This document shows, in pieces, positions 44,501 to 59,500 of a stretch of 64,000 nt of DNA. The DNA comes from Antedon bifida. Taxonomy: Eukaryota; Echinodermata; Crinoidea; Comatulida; Antedonidae. The stretch is taken from NCBI GenBank assembly GCA_963402885.1, contig OY727100.1:21733665-21797664 (forward strand), in the 5' to 3' direction. How positions within the stretch are numbered: position 1 is the first letter of the stretch; every line of letters begins with the position of its first letter. Position numbers and translations under genes: made by a program. The notes under the pieces were generated by a model. The model saw only the letters and a list, made by a program, of their open reading frames with translations. It had not been told where the DNA came from and made no database searches.

Positions 44501-47500
44501 CACAATTAAATGTTACACCAGTGGTAAAGGCGCTACAGTATACTAAATCACAGTTTTTGAAAGATTCTATTTATCAGCATTTTAAAATTGCTGCACATAC
44601 AACTTAGTAAAACTACTAAAGTAGGCTAATATTTTTTTTTTTTTTTTTTTTATTATTTCATTTTCAAAAATACAAACAATAGCCCACCAGCTGTGACAAC
44701 AATACAAAAAAAGGTTCTCAAAATGTATAATTGTTCAAATGACAAAAATTATAAAGAAGGTTGATAATATAATACTAATATTACATTGTTTTACTATTCT
44801 ATGTTTGTAATACAATTTGTTTCAATCTAAACTATTTTATTCCATCATGTGACCTTTAGGCTGTTTGTTATCCCCATTACAAATTCATAAATGAATTATA
44901 TACATGAATTTTTGCTTTAGTACATTAGCTTTGACACCATTGTACAAACAAAAACTTTTAGTTGCACACAAAACCTGTAAACTTTTATTTTAGAATAATT
45001 TTCAACATGATTCTTGTCCTGGTTTACTAATAAGGAAACTAGATTGTGTAATTTAGAATTTGATTACAATTGAAACGGAATGTTTGGTTTGGTTTAATAA
45101 CAAGTGAATGATATTGTGGGATATTCTTGTTTGCTTTGTAACTCTGCATTTTAGCACTCTGATCTGTCACATGACAGTAAAATGTCTAATTGACCAATAC
45201 CTGTAAAGATCACGTTATTTTATATTAATGACGCATCTTGTAAAATTGTTTGTATCGCATAAACACAGATGCAAACAATAACAAATTTTCCATTTTATGT
45301 TGGTGAAAAATCAATATTTTTTATGGTTAGTGATGAAAACAAAACATCAAATTGTTTCCATGCCAAGAGACTAGGGAATTACCACTAAGTATGTCTTTTA
45401 TAATAATTCACACTGTCCATGTGTAAATGAGAAATCTCCCACTGGTAGTGTGTGTAAATGGGAAATCCCACTTGGCTAAGTGTAAATGGGAAATCCCACT
45501 TGGCTAAGTGTAAATGGGAAATCCCACTTGGCTAAGTGTAAATGGTAAATCCCCACTACACCAAGTTCTACAGTAAATGCAAAATCCCCCCCCCCCCCCC
45601 ATACCCCCATGTAAATGGGAAATCCCCACTACCAAGTTGTAAATTGGAAAATCCCACATTTCGTAATATACACTGTAGTATTGCATACTGTAAATACAAA
45701 TTATGTAAAGGAAAACCCACACTTGTATAATATATGCAAATTATGTAAAGGAAAACCCACACTTGTATAATATGCAAATTATGTAAAGGAAAACCACACT
45801 TGTATAATATGCAAATTATGTAAAGGAAAACCCACACTTGTATAATATGCAAGTTATGTAAAGGAAAACCCACACTTGTATAATATACAAATTATGTAAA
45901 GTAAAACGCACACTGGTATGATATGCAAATTATCTGTAGGCTGCTCAAAATGAGTACTTTTCTTTTAAATTTGAGTTATTACCGAGCTTTATTTTTGCAT
46001 TAATCGATGGATTTTCAAAGAATGTTCGGCTCATTTGGTTAATCCAGATGTCGTAATGTCACAGCTGACCGACATTTCATGTTGGCCAGCAGCTTAAGTG
46101 CCGCTAAAGCTTAATAAGTGTTTTACAAAATTTATGTTATCAATATTTCATGATTTGGCAAAGCAGGTGAGATGAAGAACTTATACAAAGTTATTAATTT
46201 TAAGCTTTAAAAATGAAAACAAAAATGTAAATGCCTGCTACAATATATTATTTAAAAAAAATTAATGATGGTATAATACTATAAATGTAATCTTTTAGGA
46301 TAGAAGTAAAGTAAGACATTTTTGCCAAGATATATGGTTTTAAGATCTTAGTGTATAAAATGATTTGAGATGCATTTAAAGATAGGTTTTCATTTATTTT
46401 CAGATTTGATGGAATTTTAGAAATTACAGTAGGCTAGTAATAAGTTATAAAGACAGTTTATAAATTTCCAACGACTAAAAAAATAAAATTACTAGTACTA
46501 GTAGTAGTAGATTTAATTTACAGTGTGATTATTTTTATTCCGATATATCTTTATACTGACCTGGGGCCTGTTTTAATCAAAAAATTTTGACGATCAAAAC
46601 TGAAATTACTCCATGCTGAAATCAAAACGTCATGTCATACACATACTGTAGCTTGAATCGCTGGAAAAAACTCCCTGGTAAAGAAACTTTACTTAAGACT
46701 GGCAATTAAAGATATACTGTATTGTTCCCCTGAAAAAATAATTCTTAAAAAAAATTTTGTTGAATATTCCATTTTAATGTAACATAATAGTTATCCATTT
46801 TGACCAAAAATTGGATTGAAAAAAAATGAAATTTAAAGCAAAAAATGGTCAAATTTGCTGCCAGCCAATGGATTTTTGGTTGAATTTAACCATTTATTTT
46901 TTCATTTTATAAGTAAAAACATTTTTTTGTTTAGTTTTTTTTTCTATGGAAGTGATTAACTTTATTAAAACTACAAAACATTTTCAGTCTTATTTAATTA
47001 ATCTTCATTTTTCATGTTTTTGGGGGACAATATATCTTTAACTAGATTAAGTCATTGTTTAGTTTGTTTTAAACCTATAAGTTCACTTAGTTTAGTATGT
47101 GTTGGAATATAATAGGAAATAGGTTAATTGAAGTAACCTTTAGTTAAACTAATAACCTCCTAGTATTTTATTTTAATTAATTACTGGATAATATTATTAC
47201 TAACGACATAATTATTTTAATTTGAATGTTTAGTTTTCACAAGTATTGCGCATGTTCAGTATTTAGTTGTCAAATGCGATGGGGAATTAGAAACTAATTC
47301 TCCCATTGATGTAGCATTGCGCATGTACTGTAGATGTAACAAGGAAGAATTAGAAACTAATTCCTCCATATTAGCGTGTGTTTTATATCAATATAGTGAG
47401 CTTGTTGCATATACACGTATTGTCTAGTGTTGCATGGCATGTGTATTTTGTAGACAACATAGCACAGTGTGGCAACACCAAGATGTTGGGGTAATGATTG

Positions 47501-50500
47501 GGGCAGGGGATGGGGGGATGTGGTTTGGGGAGGGTGAGGAGCCCAGAAGACGAGATGTGTTACCAGGAGAGGAGGTGTGAAGCCTGGGAGAGGTCTTTAT
47601 GGCTGGGAGAAGAGATGTAGGGTCAGCAGAGGAGTGTGTGACCCAGGAGAAGAGATGTATGACCTAGGAGAAGAGATGTATGACCCAGTAGAGGAGGTGT
47701 GTGACCCAGGAGATGAGATGTATGACCCAGGAGAAGAGATGTATGACCCAGTAGAGGAGGTGTGTGACCCAGGAGATGAGATGTATGACCCAGTAGAAGA
47801 GATGTATGACCCAGTAGAGGAGGTGTATGACCCAGGAGATGAGATGTATGACCCAGTAGAAGAGATGTGTGACCCAGTAGAGGAGGTGTGTGACCCAGGA
47901 GATGAGCTGTGTGACCCAGGAGAAGAGATGTATGACCCAGTAGAAGAGATGTATGACCCAGTAGAAGAGATGTATGACCCAGCAGAGGAGGTGTATGACC
48001 CAGTAGAGGAGGTGTGTGACCTAGTAGAGGAGGTGTGTGACCCAGGAGATGAGCTGTATGACCCAGTAGAAGAGATGTATGACCCAGTAGAAGAGATGTG
48101 TGACCCAGTAGAAGAGATGTGTGACCCAGTAGAAGAGATGTATGACCCAGTAGAGGAGGTGTGTGACCCAGTAGAGGAGGTGTGTGACCCAGCAGAAGAG
48201 ATGTATGACCCAGCAGAAGAGATGTATGACCCAGCAGAAGAGATGTGTGACCCAGCAGAAGAGATGTATGACCCAGTAGAAGAGATGTGTGACCCAGCAG
48301 AAGAGATGTATGACCCAGTAGAAGAGATGTATGACCCAGTAGAGGAGGTGTGTGACCTAGTAGAGGAGGTGTGTGACCCAGTAGAGGAGGTGTGTGACCC
48401 AGGAGATGAGCTGTGTGACCCAGTAGAAGAGATGTATGACCCAGCAGATGAGCTGTGTGACCCAGTAGAGGAGGTGTGTGACCCAGCAGATGAGCTGTGT
48501 GACCCAGTAGAAGAGATGTATGACCCAGTAGAAGAGATGTATGACCCAGTAGAGGAGGTGTGTGACCCAGTAGAGGAGGTGTGTGACCCAGGAGATGAGC
48601 TGTATGACCCAGTAGAAGAGATGTATGACCCAGCAGATGAGCTGTGTGACCCAGTAGAAGAGATGTATGACCCAGTAGAGGAGGTGTGTGACCCAGCAGA
48701 TGAGATGTATGACCCAGTAGAAGAGATGTATGACCCAGTAGAGGAGGTGTGTGACCCAGTAGAAGAGATGTGTGACCCAGTAGAAGAGATATATGACCCA
48801 GTAGAAGAGATGTATGACCCAGTAGAGGAGGTGTGTGACCCAGTAGATGAGCTGTGTGACCCAGTAGAAGAGATGTATGACCCAGTAGAAGAGATGTATG
48901 ACCCAGCAGAGGAGGTGTATGACCCAGTAGAGGAGATGTATGACCCAGTAGAAGAGATGTATGACCCAGTAGAGGAGGTGTATGACCCAGTAGAAGAGAT
49001 GTATGACCCAGCAGAAGAGATGTATGACCCAGCAGAAGAGATGTATGACCCAGTAGAAGAGATGTGTGACCCAGTAGAGGAGGTGTATGACCCAGTAGAA
49101 GAGATGTATGACCCAGCAGAAGAGGTGTGTGACCCAGTAGAAGAGATGTGTGACCCAGTAGAAGAGATGTGTGACCCAGTAGAGGAGGTGTATGACCCAG
49201 TAGAAGAGATGTATGACCCAGCAGAAGAGATGTATGACCCAGTAGAGGAGGTGTATGACCCAGTAGAAGAGATGTATGACCCAGTAGAGGAGGTGTATGA
49301 CCCAGTAGAAGAGATGTATGACCCAGTAGAAGAGATGTATGACCCAGTAGAGGAGGTGTATGACCCAGTAGAAGAGATGTATGACCCAGTAGAAGAGATG
49401 TATGACCCAGTAGAAGAGATGTATGACCCAGTAGAGGAGGTGTATGACCCAGTAGAGGAGGTGTATGACCCAGTAGAAGAGATGTATGACCCAGTAGAGG
49501 AGGTGTGTGACCCAGTAGAAGAGATGTATGACCCAGTAGAAGAGATGTATGACCCAGTAGAAGAGATGTATGACCCAGTAGAGGAGGTGTATGACCCAGT
49601 AGAAGAGATGTATGACCCAGTAGAGGAGGTGTATGACCCAGTAGAAGAGATGTGTGACCCAGTAGAAGAGATGTATGACCCAGTAGAAGAGATGTATGAC
49701 CCAGTAGAAGAGATGTATGACCCAGTAGAAGAGATGTGTGACCCAGTAGAGGAGGTGTATGACCCAGTAGAGGAGGTGTGTGACCCAGGAGATGAGCTGT
49801 ATGACCCAGTAGAGGAGGTGTATGACCCAGTAGAAGAGATGTATGACCCAGTAGAAGAGATGTGTGACCCAGTAGAGGAGGTGTATGACCCAGTAGAAGA
49901 GATGTATGACCCAGTAGAGGAGGTGTATGACCCAGTAGAAGAGATGTATGACCCAGTAGAAGAGATGTATGACCCAGTAGAGGAGGTGTGTGACCCAGTA
50001 GAGGAGGTGTGTGACCCAGTAGAAGAGATGTATGACCCAGTAGAAGAGATGTATGACCCAGTAGAGGAGGTGTGAAGCATGGGAGAGGTCTTTAGGACTG
50101 GGAGAAGAGATGTGTGACCCAGCAGAGGAGGTGTGTGACCTAGGATAAGAGGTGTGTGACCCAGGAGAAGTCGTGTGAAACCTTTGGGAGGTATTTGGGG
50201 CTGGGAGAATAGATGTGTAGCCCAACAGAGGAGGTGTGAAGCCTGCCTGGGAGAGGTCTTTAGGGCTGGGAGAAGAGATGTGGTGCCAACCAGAGGAGGT
50301 GTGTGACCCAGCAGACCCGGGAGAGGTCTTTGGAAATGGGAGAGGGTGTCTGGGCTAGAACAAGGTGATATGGAGCCTATGGGAGGGTTTTGGGAACAGA
50401 AGAGGAAGATAGCGGTATAGGACTGGATGATGAGTGTAGAACTGGGACATGGGGTGTGGGGCTGGGACACGGGTGTGGGGCTAGGACACGGGTGTGGGGC

Positions 50501-53500
50501 TAGGACACAGGTGTGGCGCTGGTAGAGAGGTTTTGGTGTTGCCAACTGTTGTATTGTACATTAATGTTGTAGTTGTTTACTCACTATTCGGTGTTTCTTA
50601 GATGATTCTGAGCATTATGTTTCCAAGGCAACCAACAAGAAATACAAAAATGCAGGTATTCTTCCGTCAGAGTTTTAACAGACGAAAATGATTAGATAAT
50701 TAAGATCAAATACTGTATAAATTATCCAGAAAAATAATTTCTAAGAATTCCAAAGTACTGCACGTGCCTACAACAAAATCGCTATTGTGATAGCTTTTGA
50801 CTGTTGTAATAACACCAAATTCTGAAAGCTTGGAAACTTTAGTGGTTGCAGAACCAACTCTGATCGATTTGTCATCGTAGAGCAGATGTCTAAATATTCT
50901 ACTTTTGTTCATATTTGAAATAAGAAATATTTATAGTACATATTAATTAATAATTACTAATAATAATATAGGTTTCTATAGAGCACATACCACTCAAGAG
51001 TGCTCAATGCGCTTTTTAAAAAAATCACTATTAGTATTAGTATTAATTATCTCTAAAGAGAGTATTTTTAGAGGTTTCTAATGATTATGTTTTAAGTTAT
51101 AGGTAAAATTGTTACTGAAATCAAACCACTCACACATTTCCTTATTCACTCATGCACAGATTAACACACCCACATTTAAAACCCACTTTGTATAATATCA
51201 ATTGTCACACCACATTAGGCCTATGATTACGGACGTCGTAGGGACCACAGACTTGCATTGTCTCTGTCAATTGTCAAATATCAATAACATATTATGTACC
51301 TACAGTATCTTATCAGTAGATTTCATTATAGTGTGGACATCAGTAGTATCATTAACAATGCTGTGAGTAATGCCATGAATTAGTGTGCAGTTCTTCTAGT
51401 ATACTTCAAACTGACTGCTGCAGTTACTGCAGTAACTCAACATCTCTCCATAAATTACATTCATAGTTACTCTGAATACGTTTTTTTTTTCAAGAAAGGT
51501 TTTTTGACGACTGTTTTAACACAGTTGCTTTGTTGAGGGACAATTAACGTGCGTCTTCTCTTCCAATCCAACAAGTCTTGCTTTCAAATTCTGTCACAAA
51601 ATAGTCCTAAAATTCTTTTATAATTTAGCATAATAGTTTTTATTCTTATTCGAATTCTCAATATATTACACCGTTTAGAAAAAGGGAAAACTAAAACAAA
51701 ATAATTGTTAACTATGTAATAGAAACACCGGTAGGTTTATTTTGCCGTAGTACTAAAACTAAATTTGTACTGCATGTTTTCTTTCTAGTAGCAGCTACTG
51801 TTAGTACAAGTTAGAAATATGCTATATAGAAATAGAGAAACACAGCTAAACTATGATATATTGGAGATGCTAGAAGCACTGCTAACACAGTAATAGCTGT
51901 AATACTCCTATTTGTATTATAAAAAAGCTATTCATTCTTTCAGTGAAGTTAATCTTTTTTTTTTTTTTTTTTTTAAATATTAAAAAGTTGAAAATAAATT
52001 TTATAAGAAATTTCATTATCAAAGGGTGAAACGTTGCATTGGTACGATATATTTATAAACATAAATTAATATTTGTCTTACAGGTGAAGAGGGCGCCCCC
52101 TTTATGAACGATGCAGAGAAAGGTGTTAATAACGATGGCAATTTAGCTCTCTATGAGGTAAAAATGTAGAATTTAATCAATAAATGCAATAACAATTCAT
52201 ATAATTTTTGTGTCTTTAACAAAAATAGAAGATTTTAATTTCCTATCAATAATACTACAGTACCTATTGGTTCCAATTGATAAAATATAATTGAATAAGA
52301 AAATATGAATTTATCCTTTAGTACAAATTTGTAAAAAATCAATATTTTTTATTTTAAAAATTGTGAATTATACAGAAAAGGAAAAAACATTTTCTGAGAA
52401 ACTTTTAGAATTTAGAATTCCAATTATGCATACCTGTAGTAGTTGTATTTCACAAACATAAAATATTTTCATGTTTTATTACCATAGTCGAAGTAAAATT
52501 TTATATATAAATAATAAATCATTTTTATATAGCATATTTTCATGTGGTACATCTATTTTTATACATAATTTGGTGGAATGAAACAAAATATATTTGAAAA
52601 CAGATGTTCAAATTATTAGAATGTGATGAAAAATGTATATTTATTTTTATAATTATATTATATTTACAATAAAAATTGTCCAATAATACTATTGCTATGA
52701 TTGGTAAGGAGATATGATTCTTATAGTTACTTATCAAATTGAAATAAGATACAATATTCAAAATAAAAATCGCAGTGTTTTTAATTAATATCGTCTTAGA
52801 AGTTGTGAAAATCAATTTATATTGATATTTTGAAAGAATATCACGTTACGATTCCAGCTGATCACGTCTTAGCAAGTGGAAATTGTCGCTTTGATAAAAC
52901 TTACAATATTTGGGATTTGAATATTAATTACCAGACATTGACCTTTGACCAGACAGATAGCGAAGATTTATGAAAAATTGTAATGCTTAACACATTATGT
53001 AATTATTTACCCTTTAAGTTCTGTCTATGTCCAATTGTGATGTCATATTACTATCATATTTTAGCATATCACTACCATATTGGGCACATCACACTTTTTT
53101 TTGTCAAACTAGTTTGATACAATGATAGTGTGGACAGAGCTTAAAGCTCTATGTATGTACACTATCAAACTATTTTGACAAAAAAAGTGTGCCCAAATAT
53201 GGTAGTGATATACTTAAATAATGTACAGTAGTGCTATGACATCATCATGTCCATATATGGGCACATCACATTTTTTTTGTCACACAAAGTTTAATAGTGT
53301 AGACAGAGCTTATATTTAATTAGTCAATTGGTGTGTCCTGTCAAAATTATTTGAAACCTCATGACCAACCATACAGATGGCTATGGTACTGATTAGGGGT
53401 CATGTCAAACTTATTCTACTACTACAATAAAGTAGTATATATGATAACCAACAATAACAAGCTTACTAAATATTTGTATCATGTATTGTAGTTACTGCAG

Positions 53501-56500
53501 TAACTGCAACAATAAAACATCTTCTCTTGCCTACTGTATTGTATCCAACATGTCATTTGAATTTATAACATTATTCCCAAAATAGAAAAAGATGTTTAAG
53601 CGCTGTCTACTAACTGTCAAACTAGTTTGACGACAAAAAAAAGCATGATGTGCCCAAATATGGTAGTGATATGCTTAAATATGGTAGTGATATGCTTAAA
53701 TATGGTAGTGATATGACATGTTTTGTCACATAAAGTTTGATAGTGTGGACAGAGCTTTAGAATAATATAAATTTCAAATGTTTTTTAATCATTTTTCAAT
53801 CATAATGGCTTGCCTCACTGTTTTTGAAGTTTGCTTTATATCATATATTAACCATTTTTTATTCATTTTTTCATACAATTATAATGTGTTAACTAACTTA
53901 TGTTGCAGGATGATTTTAAGCACCGACCAAAGATATCATCTTTACTCAATACGTTGGCAAACTACAAAACATTGCCGGAACATTCACAAGAACCAGAAGG
54001 AAGAGATAAGCAATTAAAGGTATGTGAACAGGAATATTATACTGACTCTAGCGTATCTTACAATTTATGTATAAAATATTGATTTTATTACTATATTACT
54101 GTTATTTGGCATTTTACATAAAGCTAGTCTACACTATCAAACTAGTTTGACAAAAACTAGTGCCCAAATATGGTAGTGATATGCCCAAATATGGTAGTGA
54201 TATGCCTAATTATGGTAGTGATATGCCTAATTATGGTAGTGATATGCCCAAATATGGTAGTAATATGCCCAAATATGGTAGTAATATGATGTCATCATGT
54301 CCATATATGTGTACAGCCACATCAAAACCAGGCACTTGGTGAAATATTTTTTTTTTAGTTATTACTATAATTATATTACTCACAATATATCCTTCAAAAT
54401 GGTGTTTGGATCATTTAAATCAAGCAAATATTCCCAGAGTTATGGCAATAAATGTATATAGCATTTATACAACAATTTACTTTTAATTACTGAGTAATTA
54501 ACAGTCAAAGTTTAATGACAAATCAGACAGGAAGTTGCCCCATGCTGTTACAGATTGAACAATTAACACCTTAGCAACACTACCTTCTTGATAAACAATC
54601 ATTCTGAAATTTGGCACACCTGTTCAATATAGTGTTTTCTGATATTCCTGAAAATTTCATCAAAATCCGAGGTGGTTATCATAGTTAATTATGACGATTA
54701 CAAAATACCACTAATTTACGTAAAATCTGTCAAATTCATTTATAATAGTGTAGTGTAAGAATAATACAGTAGGCCTACTAGTAGGTATTCAGAAGATTTC
54801 CTTAGCTTATTATTAGTTCTGAACAAATTTTTAAAAAAACAGCAAACATTTTATTAATGAACTTTATTCAATTTTATTTCTCTTTTTACTTTATTTTATC
54901 TGCTTTTTATTCAAAATGGCGCAGGGCACACAATGTCCCTCGTTTCTGGTCGGCAAAATTCAGTTACCAGTATTTTATTTGTGAGTGATTTGTATTGCAC
55001 TTGTTTTTACTGTGAATGTTATGTAATACATCTATTGTTGAACCAGCACCTGGCCTGATCATGACAGATAGCCACACCCGATAGCTTGAACAATGTTTTT
55101 AAGCATGATGAATAACGTAAAATTTAGCCAAGGTACCAGTATTTTATTTGTGAGGGATTTGTATTGTACTTGTTTTTACTGTTGTTAATGTTATGTAATA
55201 CATCTATTGTTGAACCAGCACCTGGCCTGATCATGACAGGTAGCCACACCCGTTAGCTTGAACAATGTTTTTAAGCATGATGAATAACGTGAAATTTAGC
55301 CAAGGTACCAGTATTTTATTTGTGAGGGATTTGTATTGTACTTGTTTTTACTGTTTATGTTTCGCAAAATATCCATTTATTGACAGGTACACACAATCCC
55401 CACACACCCGGCCCATCATTGGCATTTTAAGCATAATGAAATTTAACCAAATTAAAATAAATAAAATAGCCTAGTAAGTAAAGCATTGCAGGAGGCTTAT
55501 TATACTATAGAGATGAAAACTCTATCTTATTTAAATTGGGCTAGGCCTAGGCCTTGTTGTTGTTATTACTAGCTAGCTAGGCCTATGCCATGCAGCCTAT
55601 CTAGGCTAGTAGCCCAACGTAGTAGTACTGTAGTAGGCCTAGGCTAGGCTTATTAGTAGAGTCAGGTCTAGCCTAGGCCTAGTCAACTCTTACGATAAAT
55701 AACTTAGCTAGGCCCTTTACTTTAGTATGTTTATAACTTATTGTTAGCAAGTATGAGTCAGTACACGTCACTTTAGTATTACTGTGTACAGTACTTAGAT
55801 GAACTAAAAATATATTTTCCTCGACGAGCGTGTACTAGCATAAGATTTTGTTGACCTGGAATTTTCCATGCTGGATGGGTCATGTGACAAAATTAAACCA
55901 ATCAAATCGCTTCTTTCAGCGTGTTCGTAGCAACAAGGCCGTTTTTGTTTACACTAAAGGGTTCTATAAAATCGGTTTTTATTGGTCTATATCGTACAAT
56001 CTGTGACATCATTCGTTTATTTTTAGATTCATGAAAAAAATACCTATCGAATGATACCAAGCTTTCAGGGGTTATCTACAAAACTACGGCGTAGGAATGA
56101 CGAAAATAACTGCTTTTTTGTAACGAATTACCTCGTTCTTTCAATCGAAACACGAGGATAGAGGTTCAGATTTATGTAATTTTTACCACCTTTCCATTTG
56201 AATTAGTTAATAAGGCATATATTTTTGAAATCTACGGTAAATTTCCTATCAGATAATGGTAAAAAAACAAAATGGTCAAAATATGAGTTTCACACATTCA
56301 AATGCATTTTACACAAATCCCTATCTACCGACAAGCGCCTGGTTTTGATGTGGCTGTACACATATGGGCACATGACATTTTTTAGTGTAGACAGAGCTGT
56401 ATATTTACATACTTTTTTTAAATATATAGTTGTAGTGTACAGTAGGTCAATATATAACTTACACTACAGAGAGAAAATACAATATTTGATTGAGTTTGAT

Positions 56501-59500
56501 AGGAAATTAAATGATGTTTGTTGAAGGTTACCTATTAAATGAGAATGGGATTTATGCGGAAATGGAAGGTCCGCTGTCAGATGCTATTAAATTTGGAATC
56601 TGACAAGGATTTGCTGTTGAGTGCATTTATCCCAAGATTGATAAAAAGGTTGTTTTCACCAAAATACCATAACATATATTTGTGTTTTTCAATTTTCTTC
56701 TATGTTTGTCTGTGGTATAGCGATTTTTAAGATATTTAAATATATTTTTAGATATTCATTGTGAATGTGTATTTTACTGTTAATGACTGTGCTACAACTA
56801 AAATATCAATAAAGCTCTGTCTACACTATCAAACTTTATGTGACAAAAAAGTGTGATGTGACCAAATATATGGCAGTGATATGCCCAAATATGGTAGAGA
56901 TATGACATCATCATATCTATTATGGGCACATCACATTTTTTTGTCACATAAAGTTTGATAGTGTAGACAGAACTTAAGAATTATCTTAAAATCAAAATTC
57001 AAGTAGATAATAAAATAAAAGCTTATTTTAAAAGATTTTAATTTATTTCCTTGTGATTCTGTTTCAGAGTGTAGCTCCTCAGATGGGCACATTGATGGGT
57101 GTGTACTTGCCCTGTCTTCAGAATATTCTTGGTGTCATTCTGTTCATTCGTCTCACTTGGATCGTAGGAAATGCTGGAGCGCTGGAAAGCTTCTTTATCA
57201 TTGTAATATCATGTGCAACTGTAAGTAGTTACGATTTGGCAAAGGGAAATTGAGTTTTTTAACTAAAGGGCGCTGTTTTGCGGAGACGGGGAGCATTTGA
57301 GGTGATATGAAGTTTTCGGAAAAAGAATGTTTAGAGAAGTGTGTAAAGTTCTGTCAAACTAGTTATGACAAAAAAAAGTGTGATGTGCGCAAATATGGTA
57401 GTGATACGCCCAAATATAGTAGTTATATGCCCAAATATGGTAGTGATATGCCCAAATATGGTAGTTATATGCCCAAATATGGTAGTTATATGCCCAAATA
57501 TGGTAGAGATATGACATCATTATGTCCATATAATGGTATTTGCAATCATTTTAATTTTAATTTTTTTCTCAGACTTCACTAACTGCCATCTCTATGAGTG
57601 CCGTGGCAACAAATGGTGTTGTTCCAGCTGGTGGTTCGTATTTTATGATCTCCAGAGCATTAGGGCCTGAGTTTGGTGGCGCTGTTGGTATCCTCTTCTA
57701 TCTTGGTACCACATTTGCATCTTCCATGTATATTCTTGGCGCCATTGAGATTTTACTGGTAAGAATTTGATTTTTTGTTTTATGCTGGATTTATTTTAAT
57801 CTCTTAATTTCTATTGTCTGGGTTTTATAATGTGCACAAAAGAGAATTATATGCTTATGTATTGACTGTAAACTTATGGTGTGGTGCAAATAGTTTGGCT
57901 AAGACATATTGTCCACACTCTAGGCCATTCAATACAATGGAAACAAATTTAAGCAGCAACAATAAAACAGAGATACAGTAATTTTAAAAAATATTGTTTT
58001 GACAAACTTTTTTTTACGGTATGTTGAATTTTTGTACTGTAAATTTGTTTTAAAAATGTTTATATTTTTTTACCAGCACGTATTGAATACAATGGAAAAA
58101 AATTTAAGCAGCAACAATAAAACAGAGATACAGTGATTTAAAAAAATATATTAAAAAAAAAAAAATGTTTTGACAAACTTTTTTTTACGGTATGTTGAAT
58201 TTTTGGACTGTAAATTTGTTTTAAAAATGTTTATATTTTTTTACCAGCATGTATGAACTTTCATTCGAGGATCATTATTTTTATTTATATAGGTATATAT
58301 AGCGCCAGTGATTGCAATATTTGATGATGGGGAAGGTAGTGGAACAACAAGCAATTCACCAGACATGTTGAATAACATGAGAGTATATGGAACAATCATT
58401 CTATTTGTTCTCTCTCTACTTGTATTTGTCGGGGTTAAGTACGTCAACAAGTGCGCCCTCCTCTTCTTATTCTGCGTCGTTGTCTCCATCTTTTGCATAT
58501 ATATTGGTGTTTTTATACCGAATGATTTACAGTAAGTATGTATGTTATTGTGTTGAAATCTTGTGAACAGGGTTTGTACATTTAAGAAGGACAACAAACT
58601 CATTTATGGCTATCCTTGGAAATACGTCTAAATTGAGAATATTTTTTGGTTTTTTGTTTGTTTATATATTTAGGCAAATTGCCAAGGATAACCATAAGCG
58701 AATTAATTCACTATCCTTAAAGGTGGCAATCCTGTTCACAAGACAAACATATACACAAGATGCTCTACATAAACAAAGTCTTATTACAAGTCTTTAGGAG
58801 TAGAGTTGTAATTTGTCATTATAAAAAAATCCTGACATATGACAGGACTTGAACCCAGGACCCTTGATTGGTAGCCAAGTATCATAACCAGAGTTTACAG
58901 AAAAATTGTTTAATGTTTTTTCAATATAGAAATATACTTTTATTATAATATCTAGATTTTGCTGTTTGGATGACAACATAGCAATACATTCTGACTTTCG
59001 ATCAATAGAGGAATGTACGTTACATCTCCCAAGCAACATGTCGGTGCCAAGTGCACTAGGACAGTCGTTATGCGATGCTGATGATCTTGACAAAGATGAA
59101 TGTTCGAGTTTTTTAAGCAAACACTCAGCAAAATTAACGGCAGCAATTCCAGGCCTAGGAAATGGATTGTTTTCAGGTAATACATACACAGTAGCACCTT
59201 TGTTTTACGTACCCTAATTTTACGTTCACTGGATTTATGTATGCATGAAATTACCGATAACGACGTCAATTTTATTAATTTATTACATAAATAGTGTGTT
59301 ATTTTTTTACATTGAGGGTGCAATTTAACAACAACAAGTTTCCACAAAGCCATGGCTGTGAGACAATCCACATACGTGCATTCCCCCTACACAGCAGCGA
59401 CTGTTTTTATTGATAGAAACTATATAGATTTTTTATTTATAACACTTTATTTAAACATCACACAGCCTGCATATACTTTTCTAAAATGAAGGTTCTACTG

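Larger units (their letters stand above)
44323..47535 (+). other. KCC intron 2, non-array part
   Basis: AT-rich. Poly-T/A tracts at about 44630-44652, two minisatellites (45450-45550, 45706-45935) and an imperfect duplication aattagaaactaattc at 47285 and 47347. No supported exon. Confidence 0.6.

Noticed and set aside
47577..50075. 832-codon ORF of acidic YDPVEEM heptads on + (and 982- and 622-codon ORFs on -) as protein genes
   Set aside because: All frames are opened by one 21-bp minisatellite inside a KCC intron. They end exactly where the repeat decays, and no non-repetitive coding part or splice context supports them.
54160..54342. Small ORF of MPKYGSD repeats
   Set aside because: It is a reading of the 21-bp units inside a tgtctacac MITE; the ORF at 57307-57582 has the same origin.
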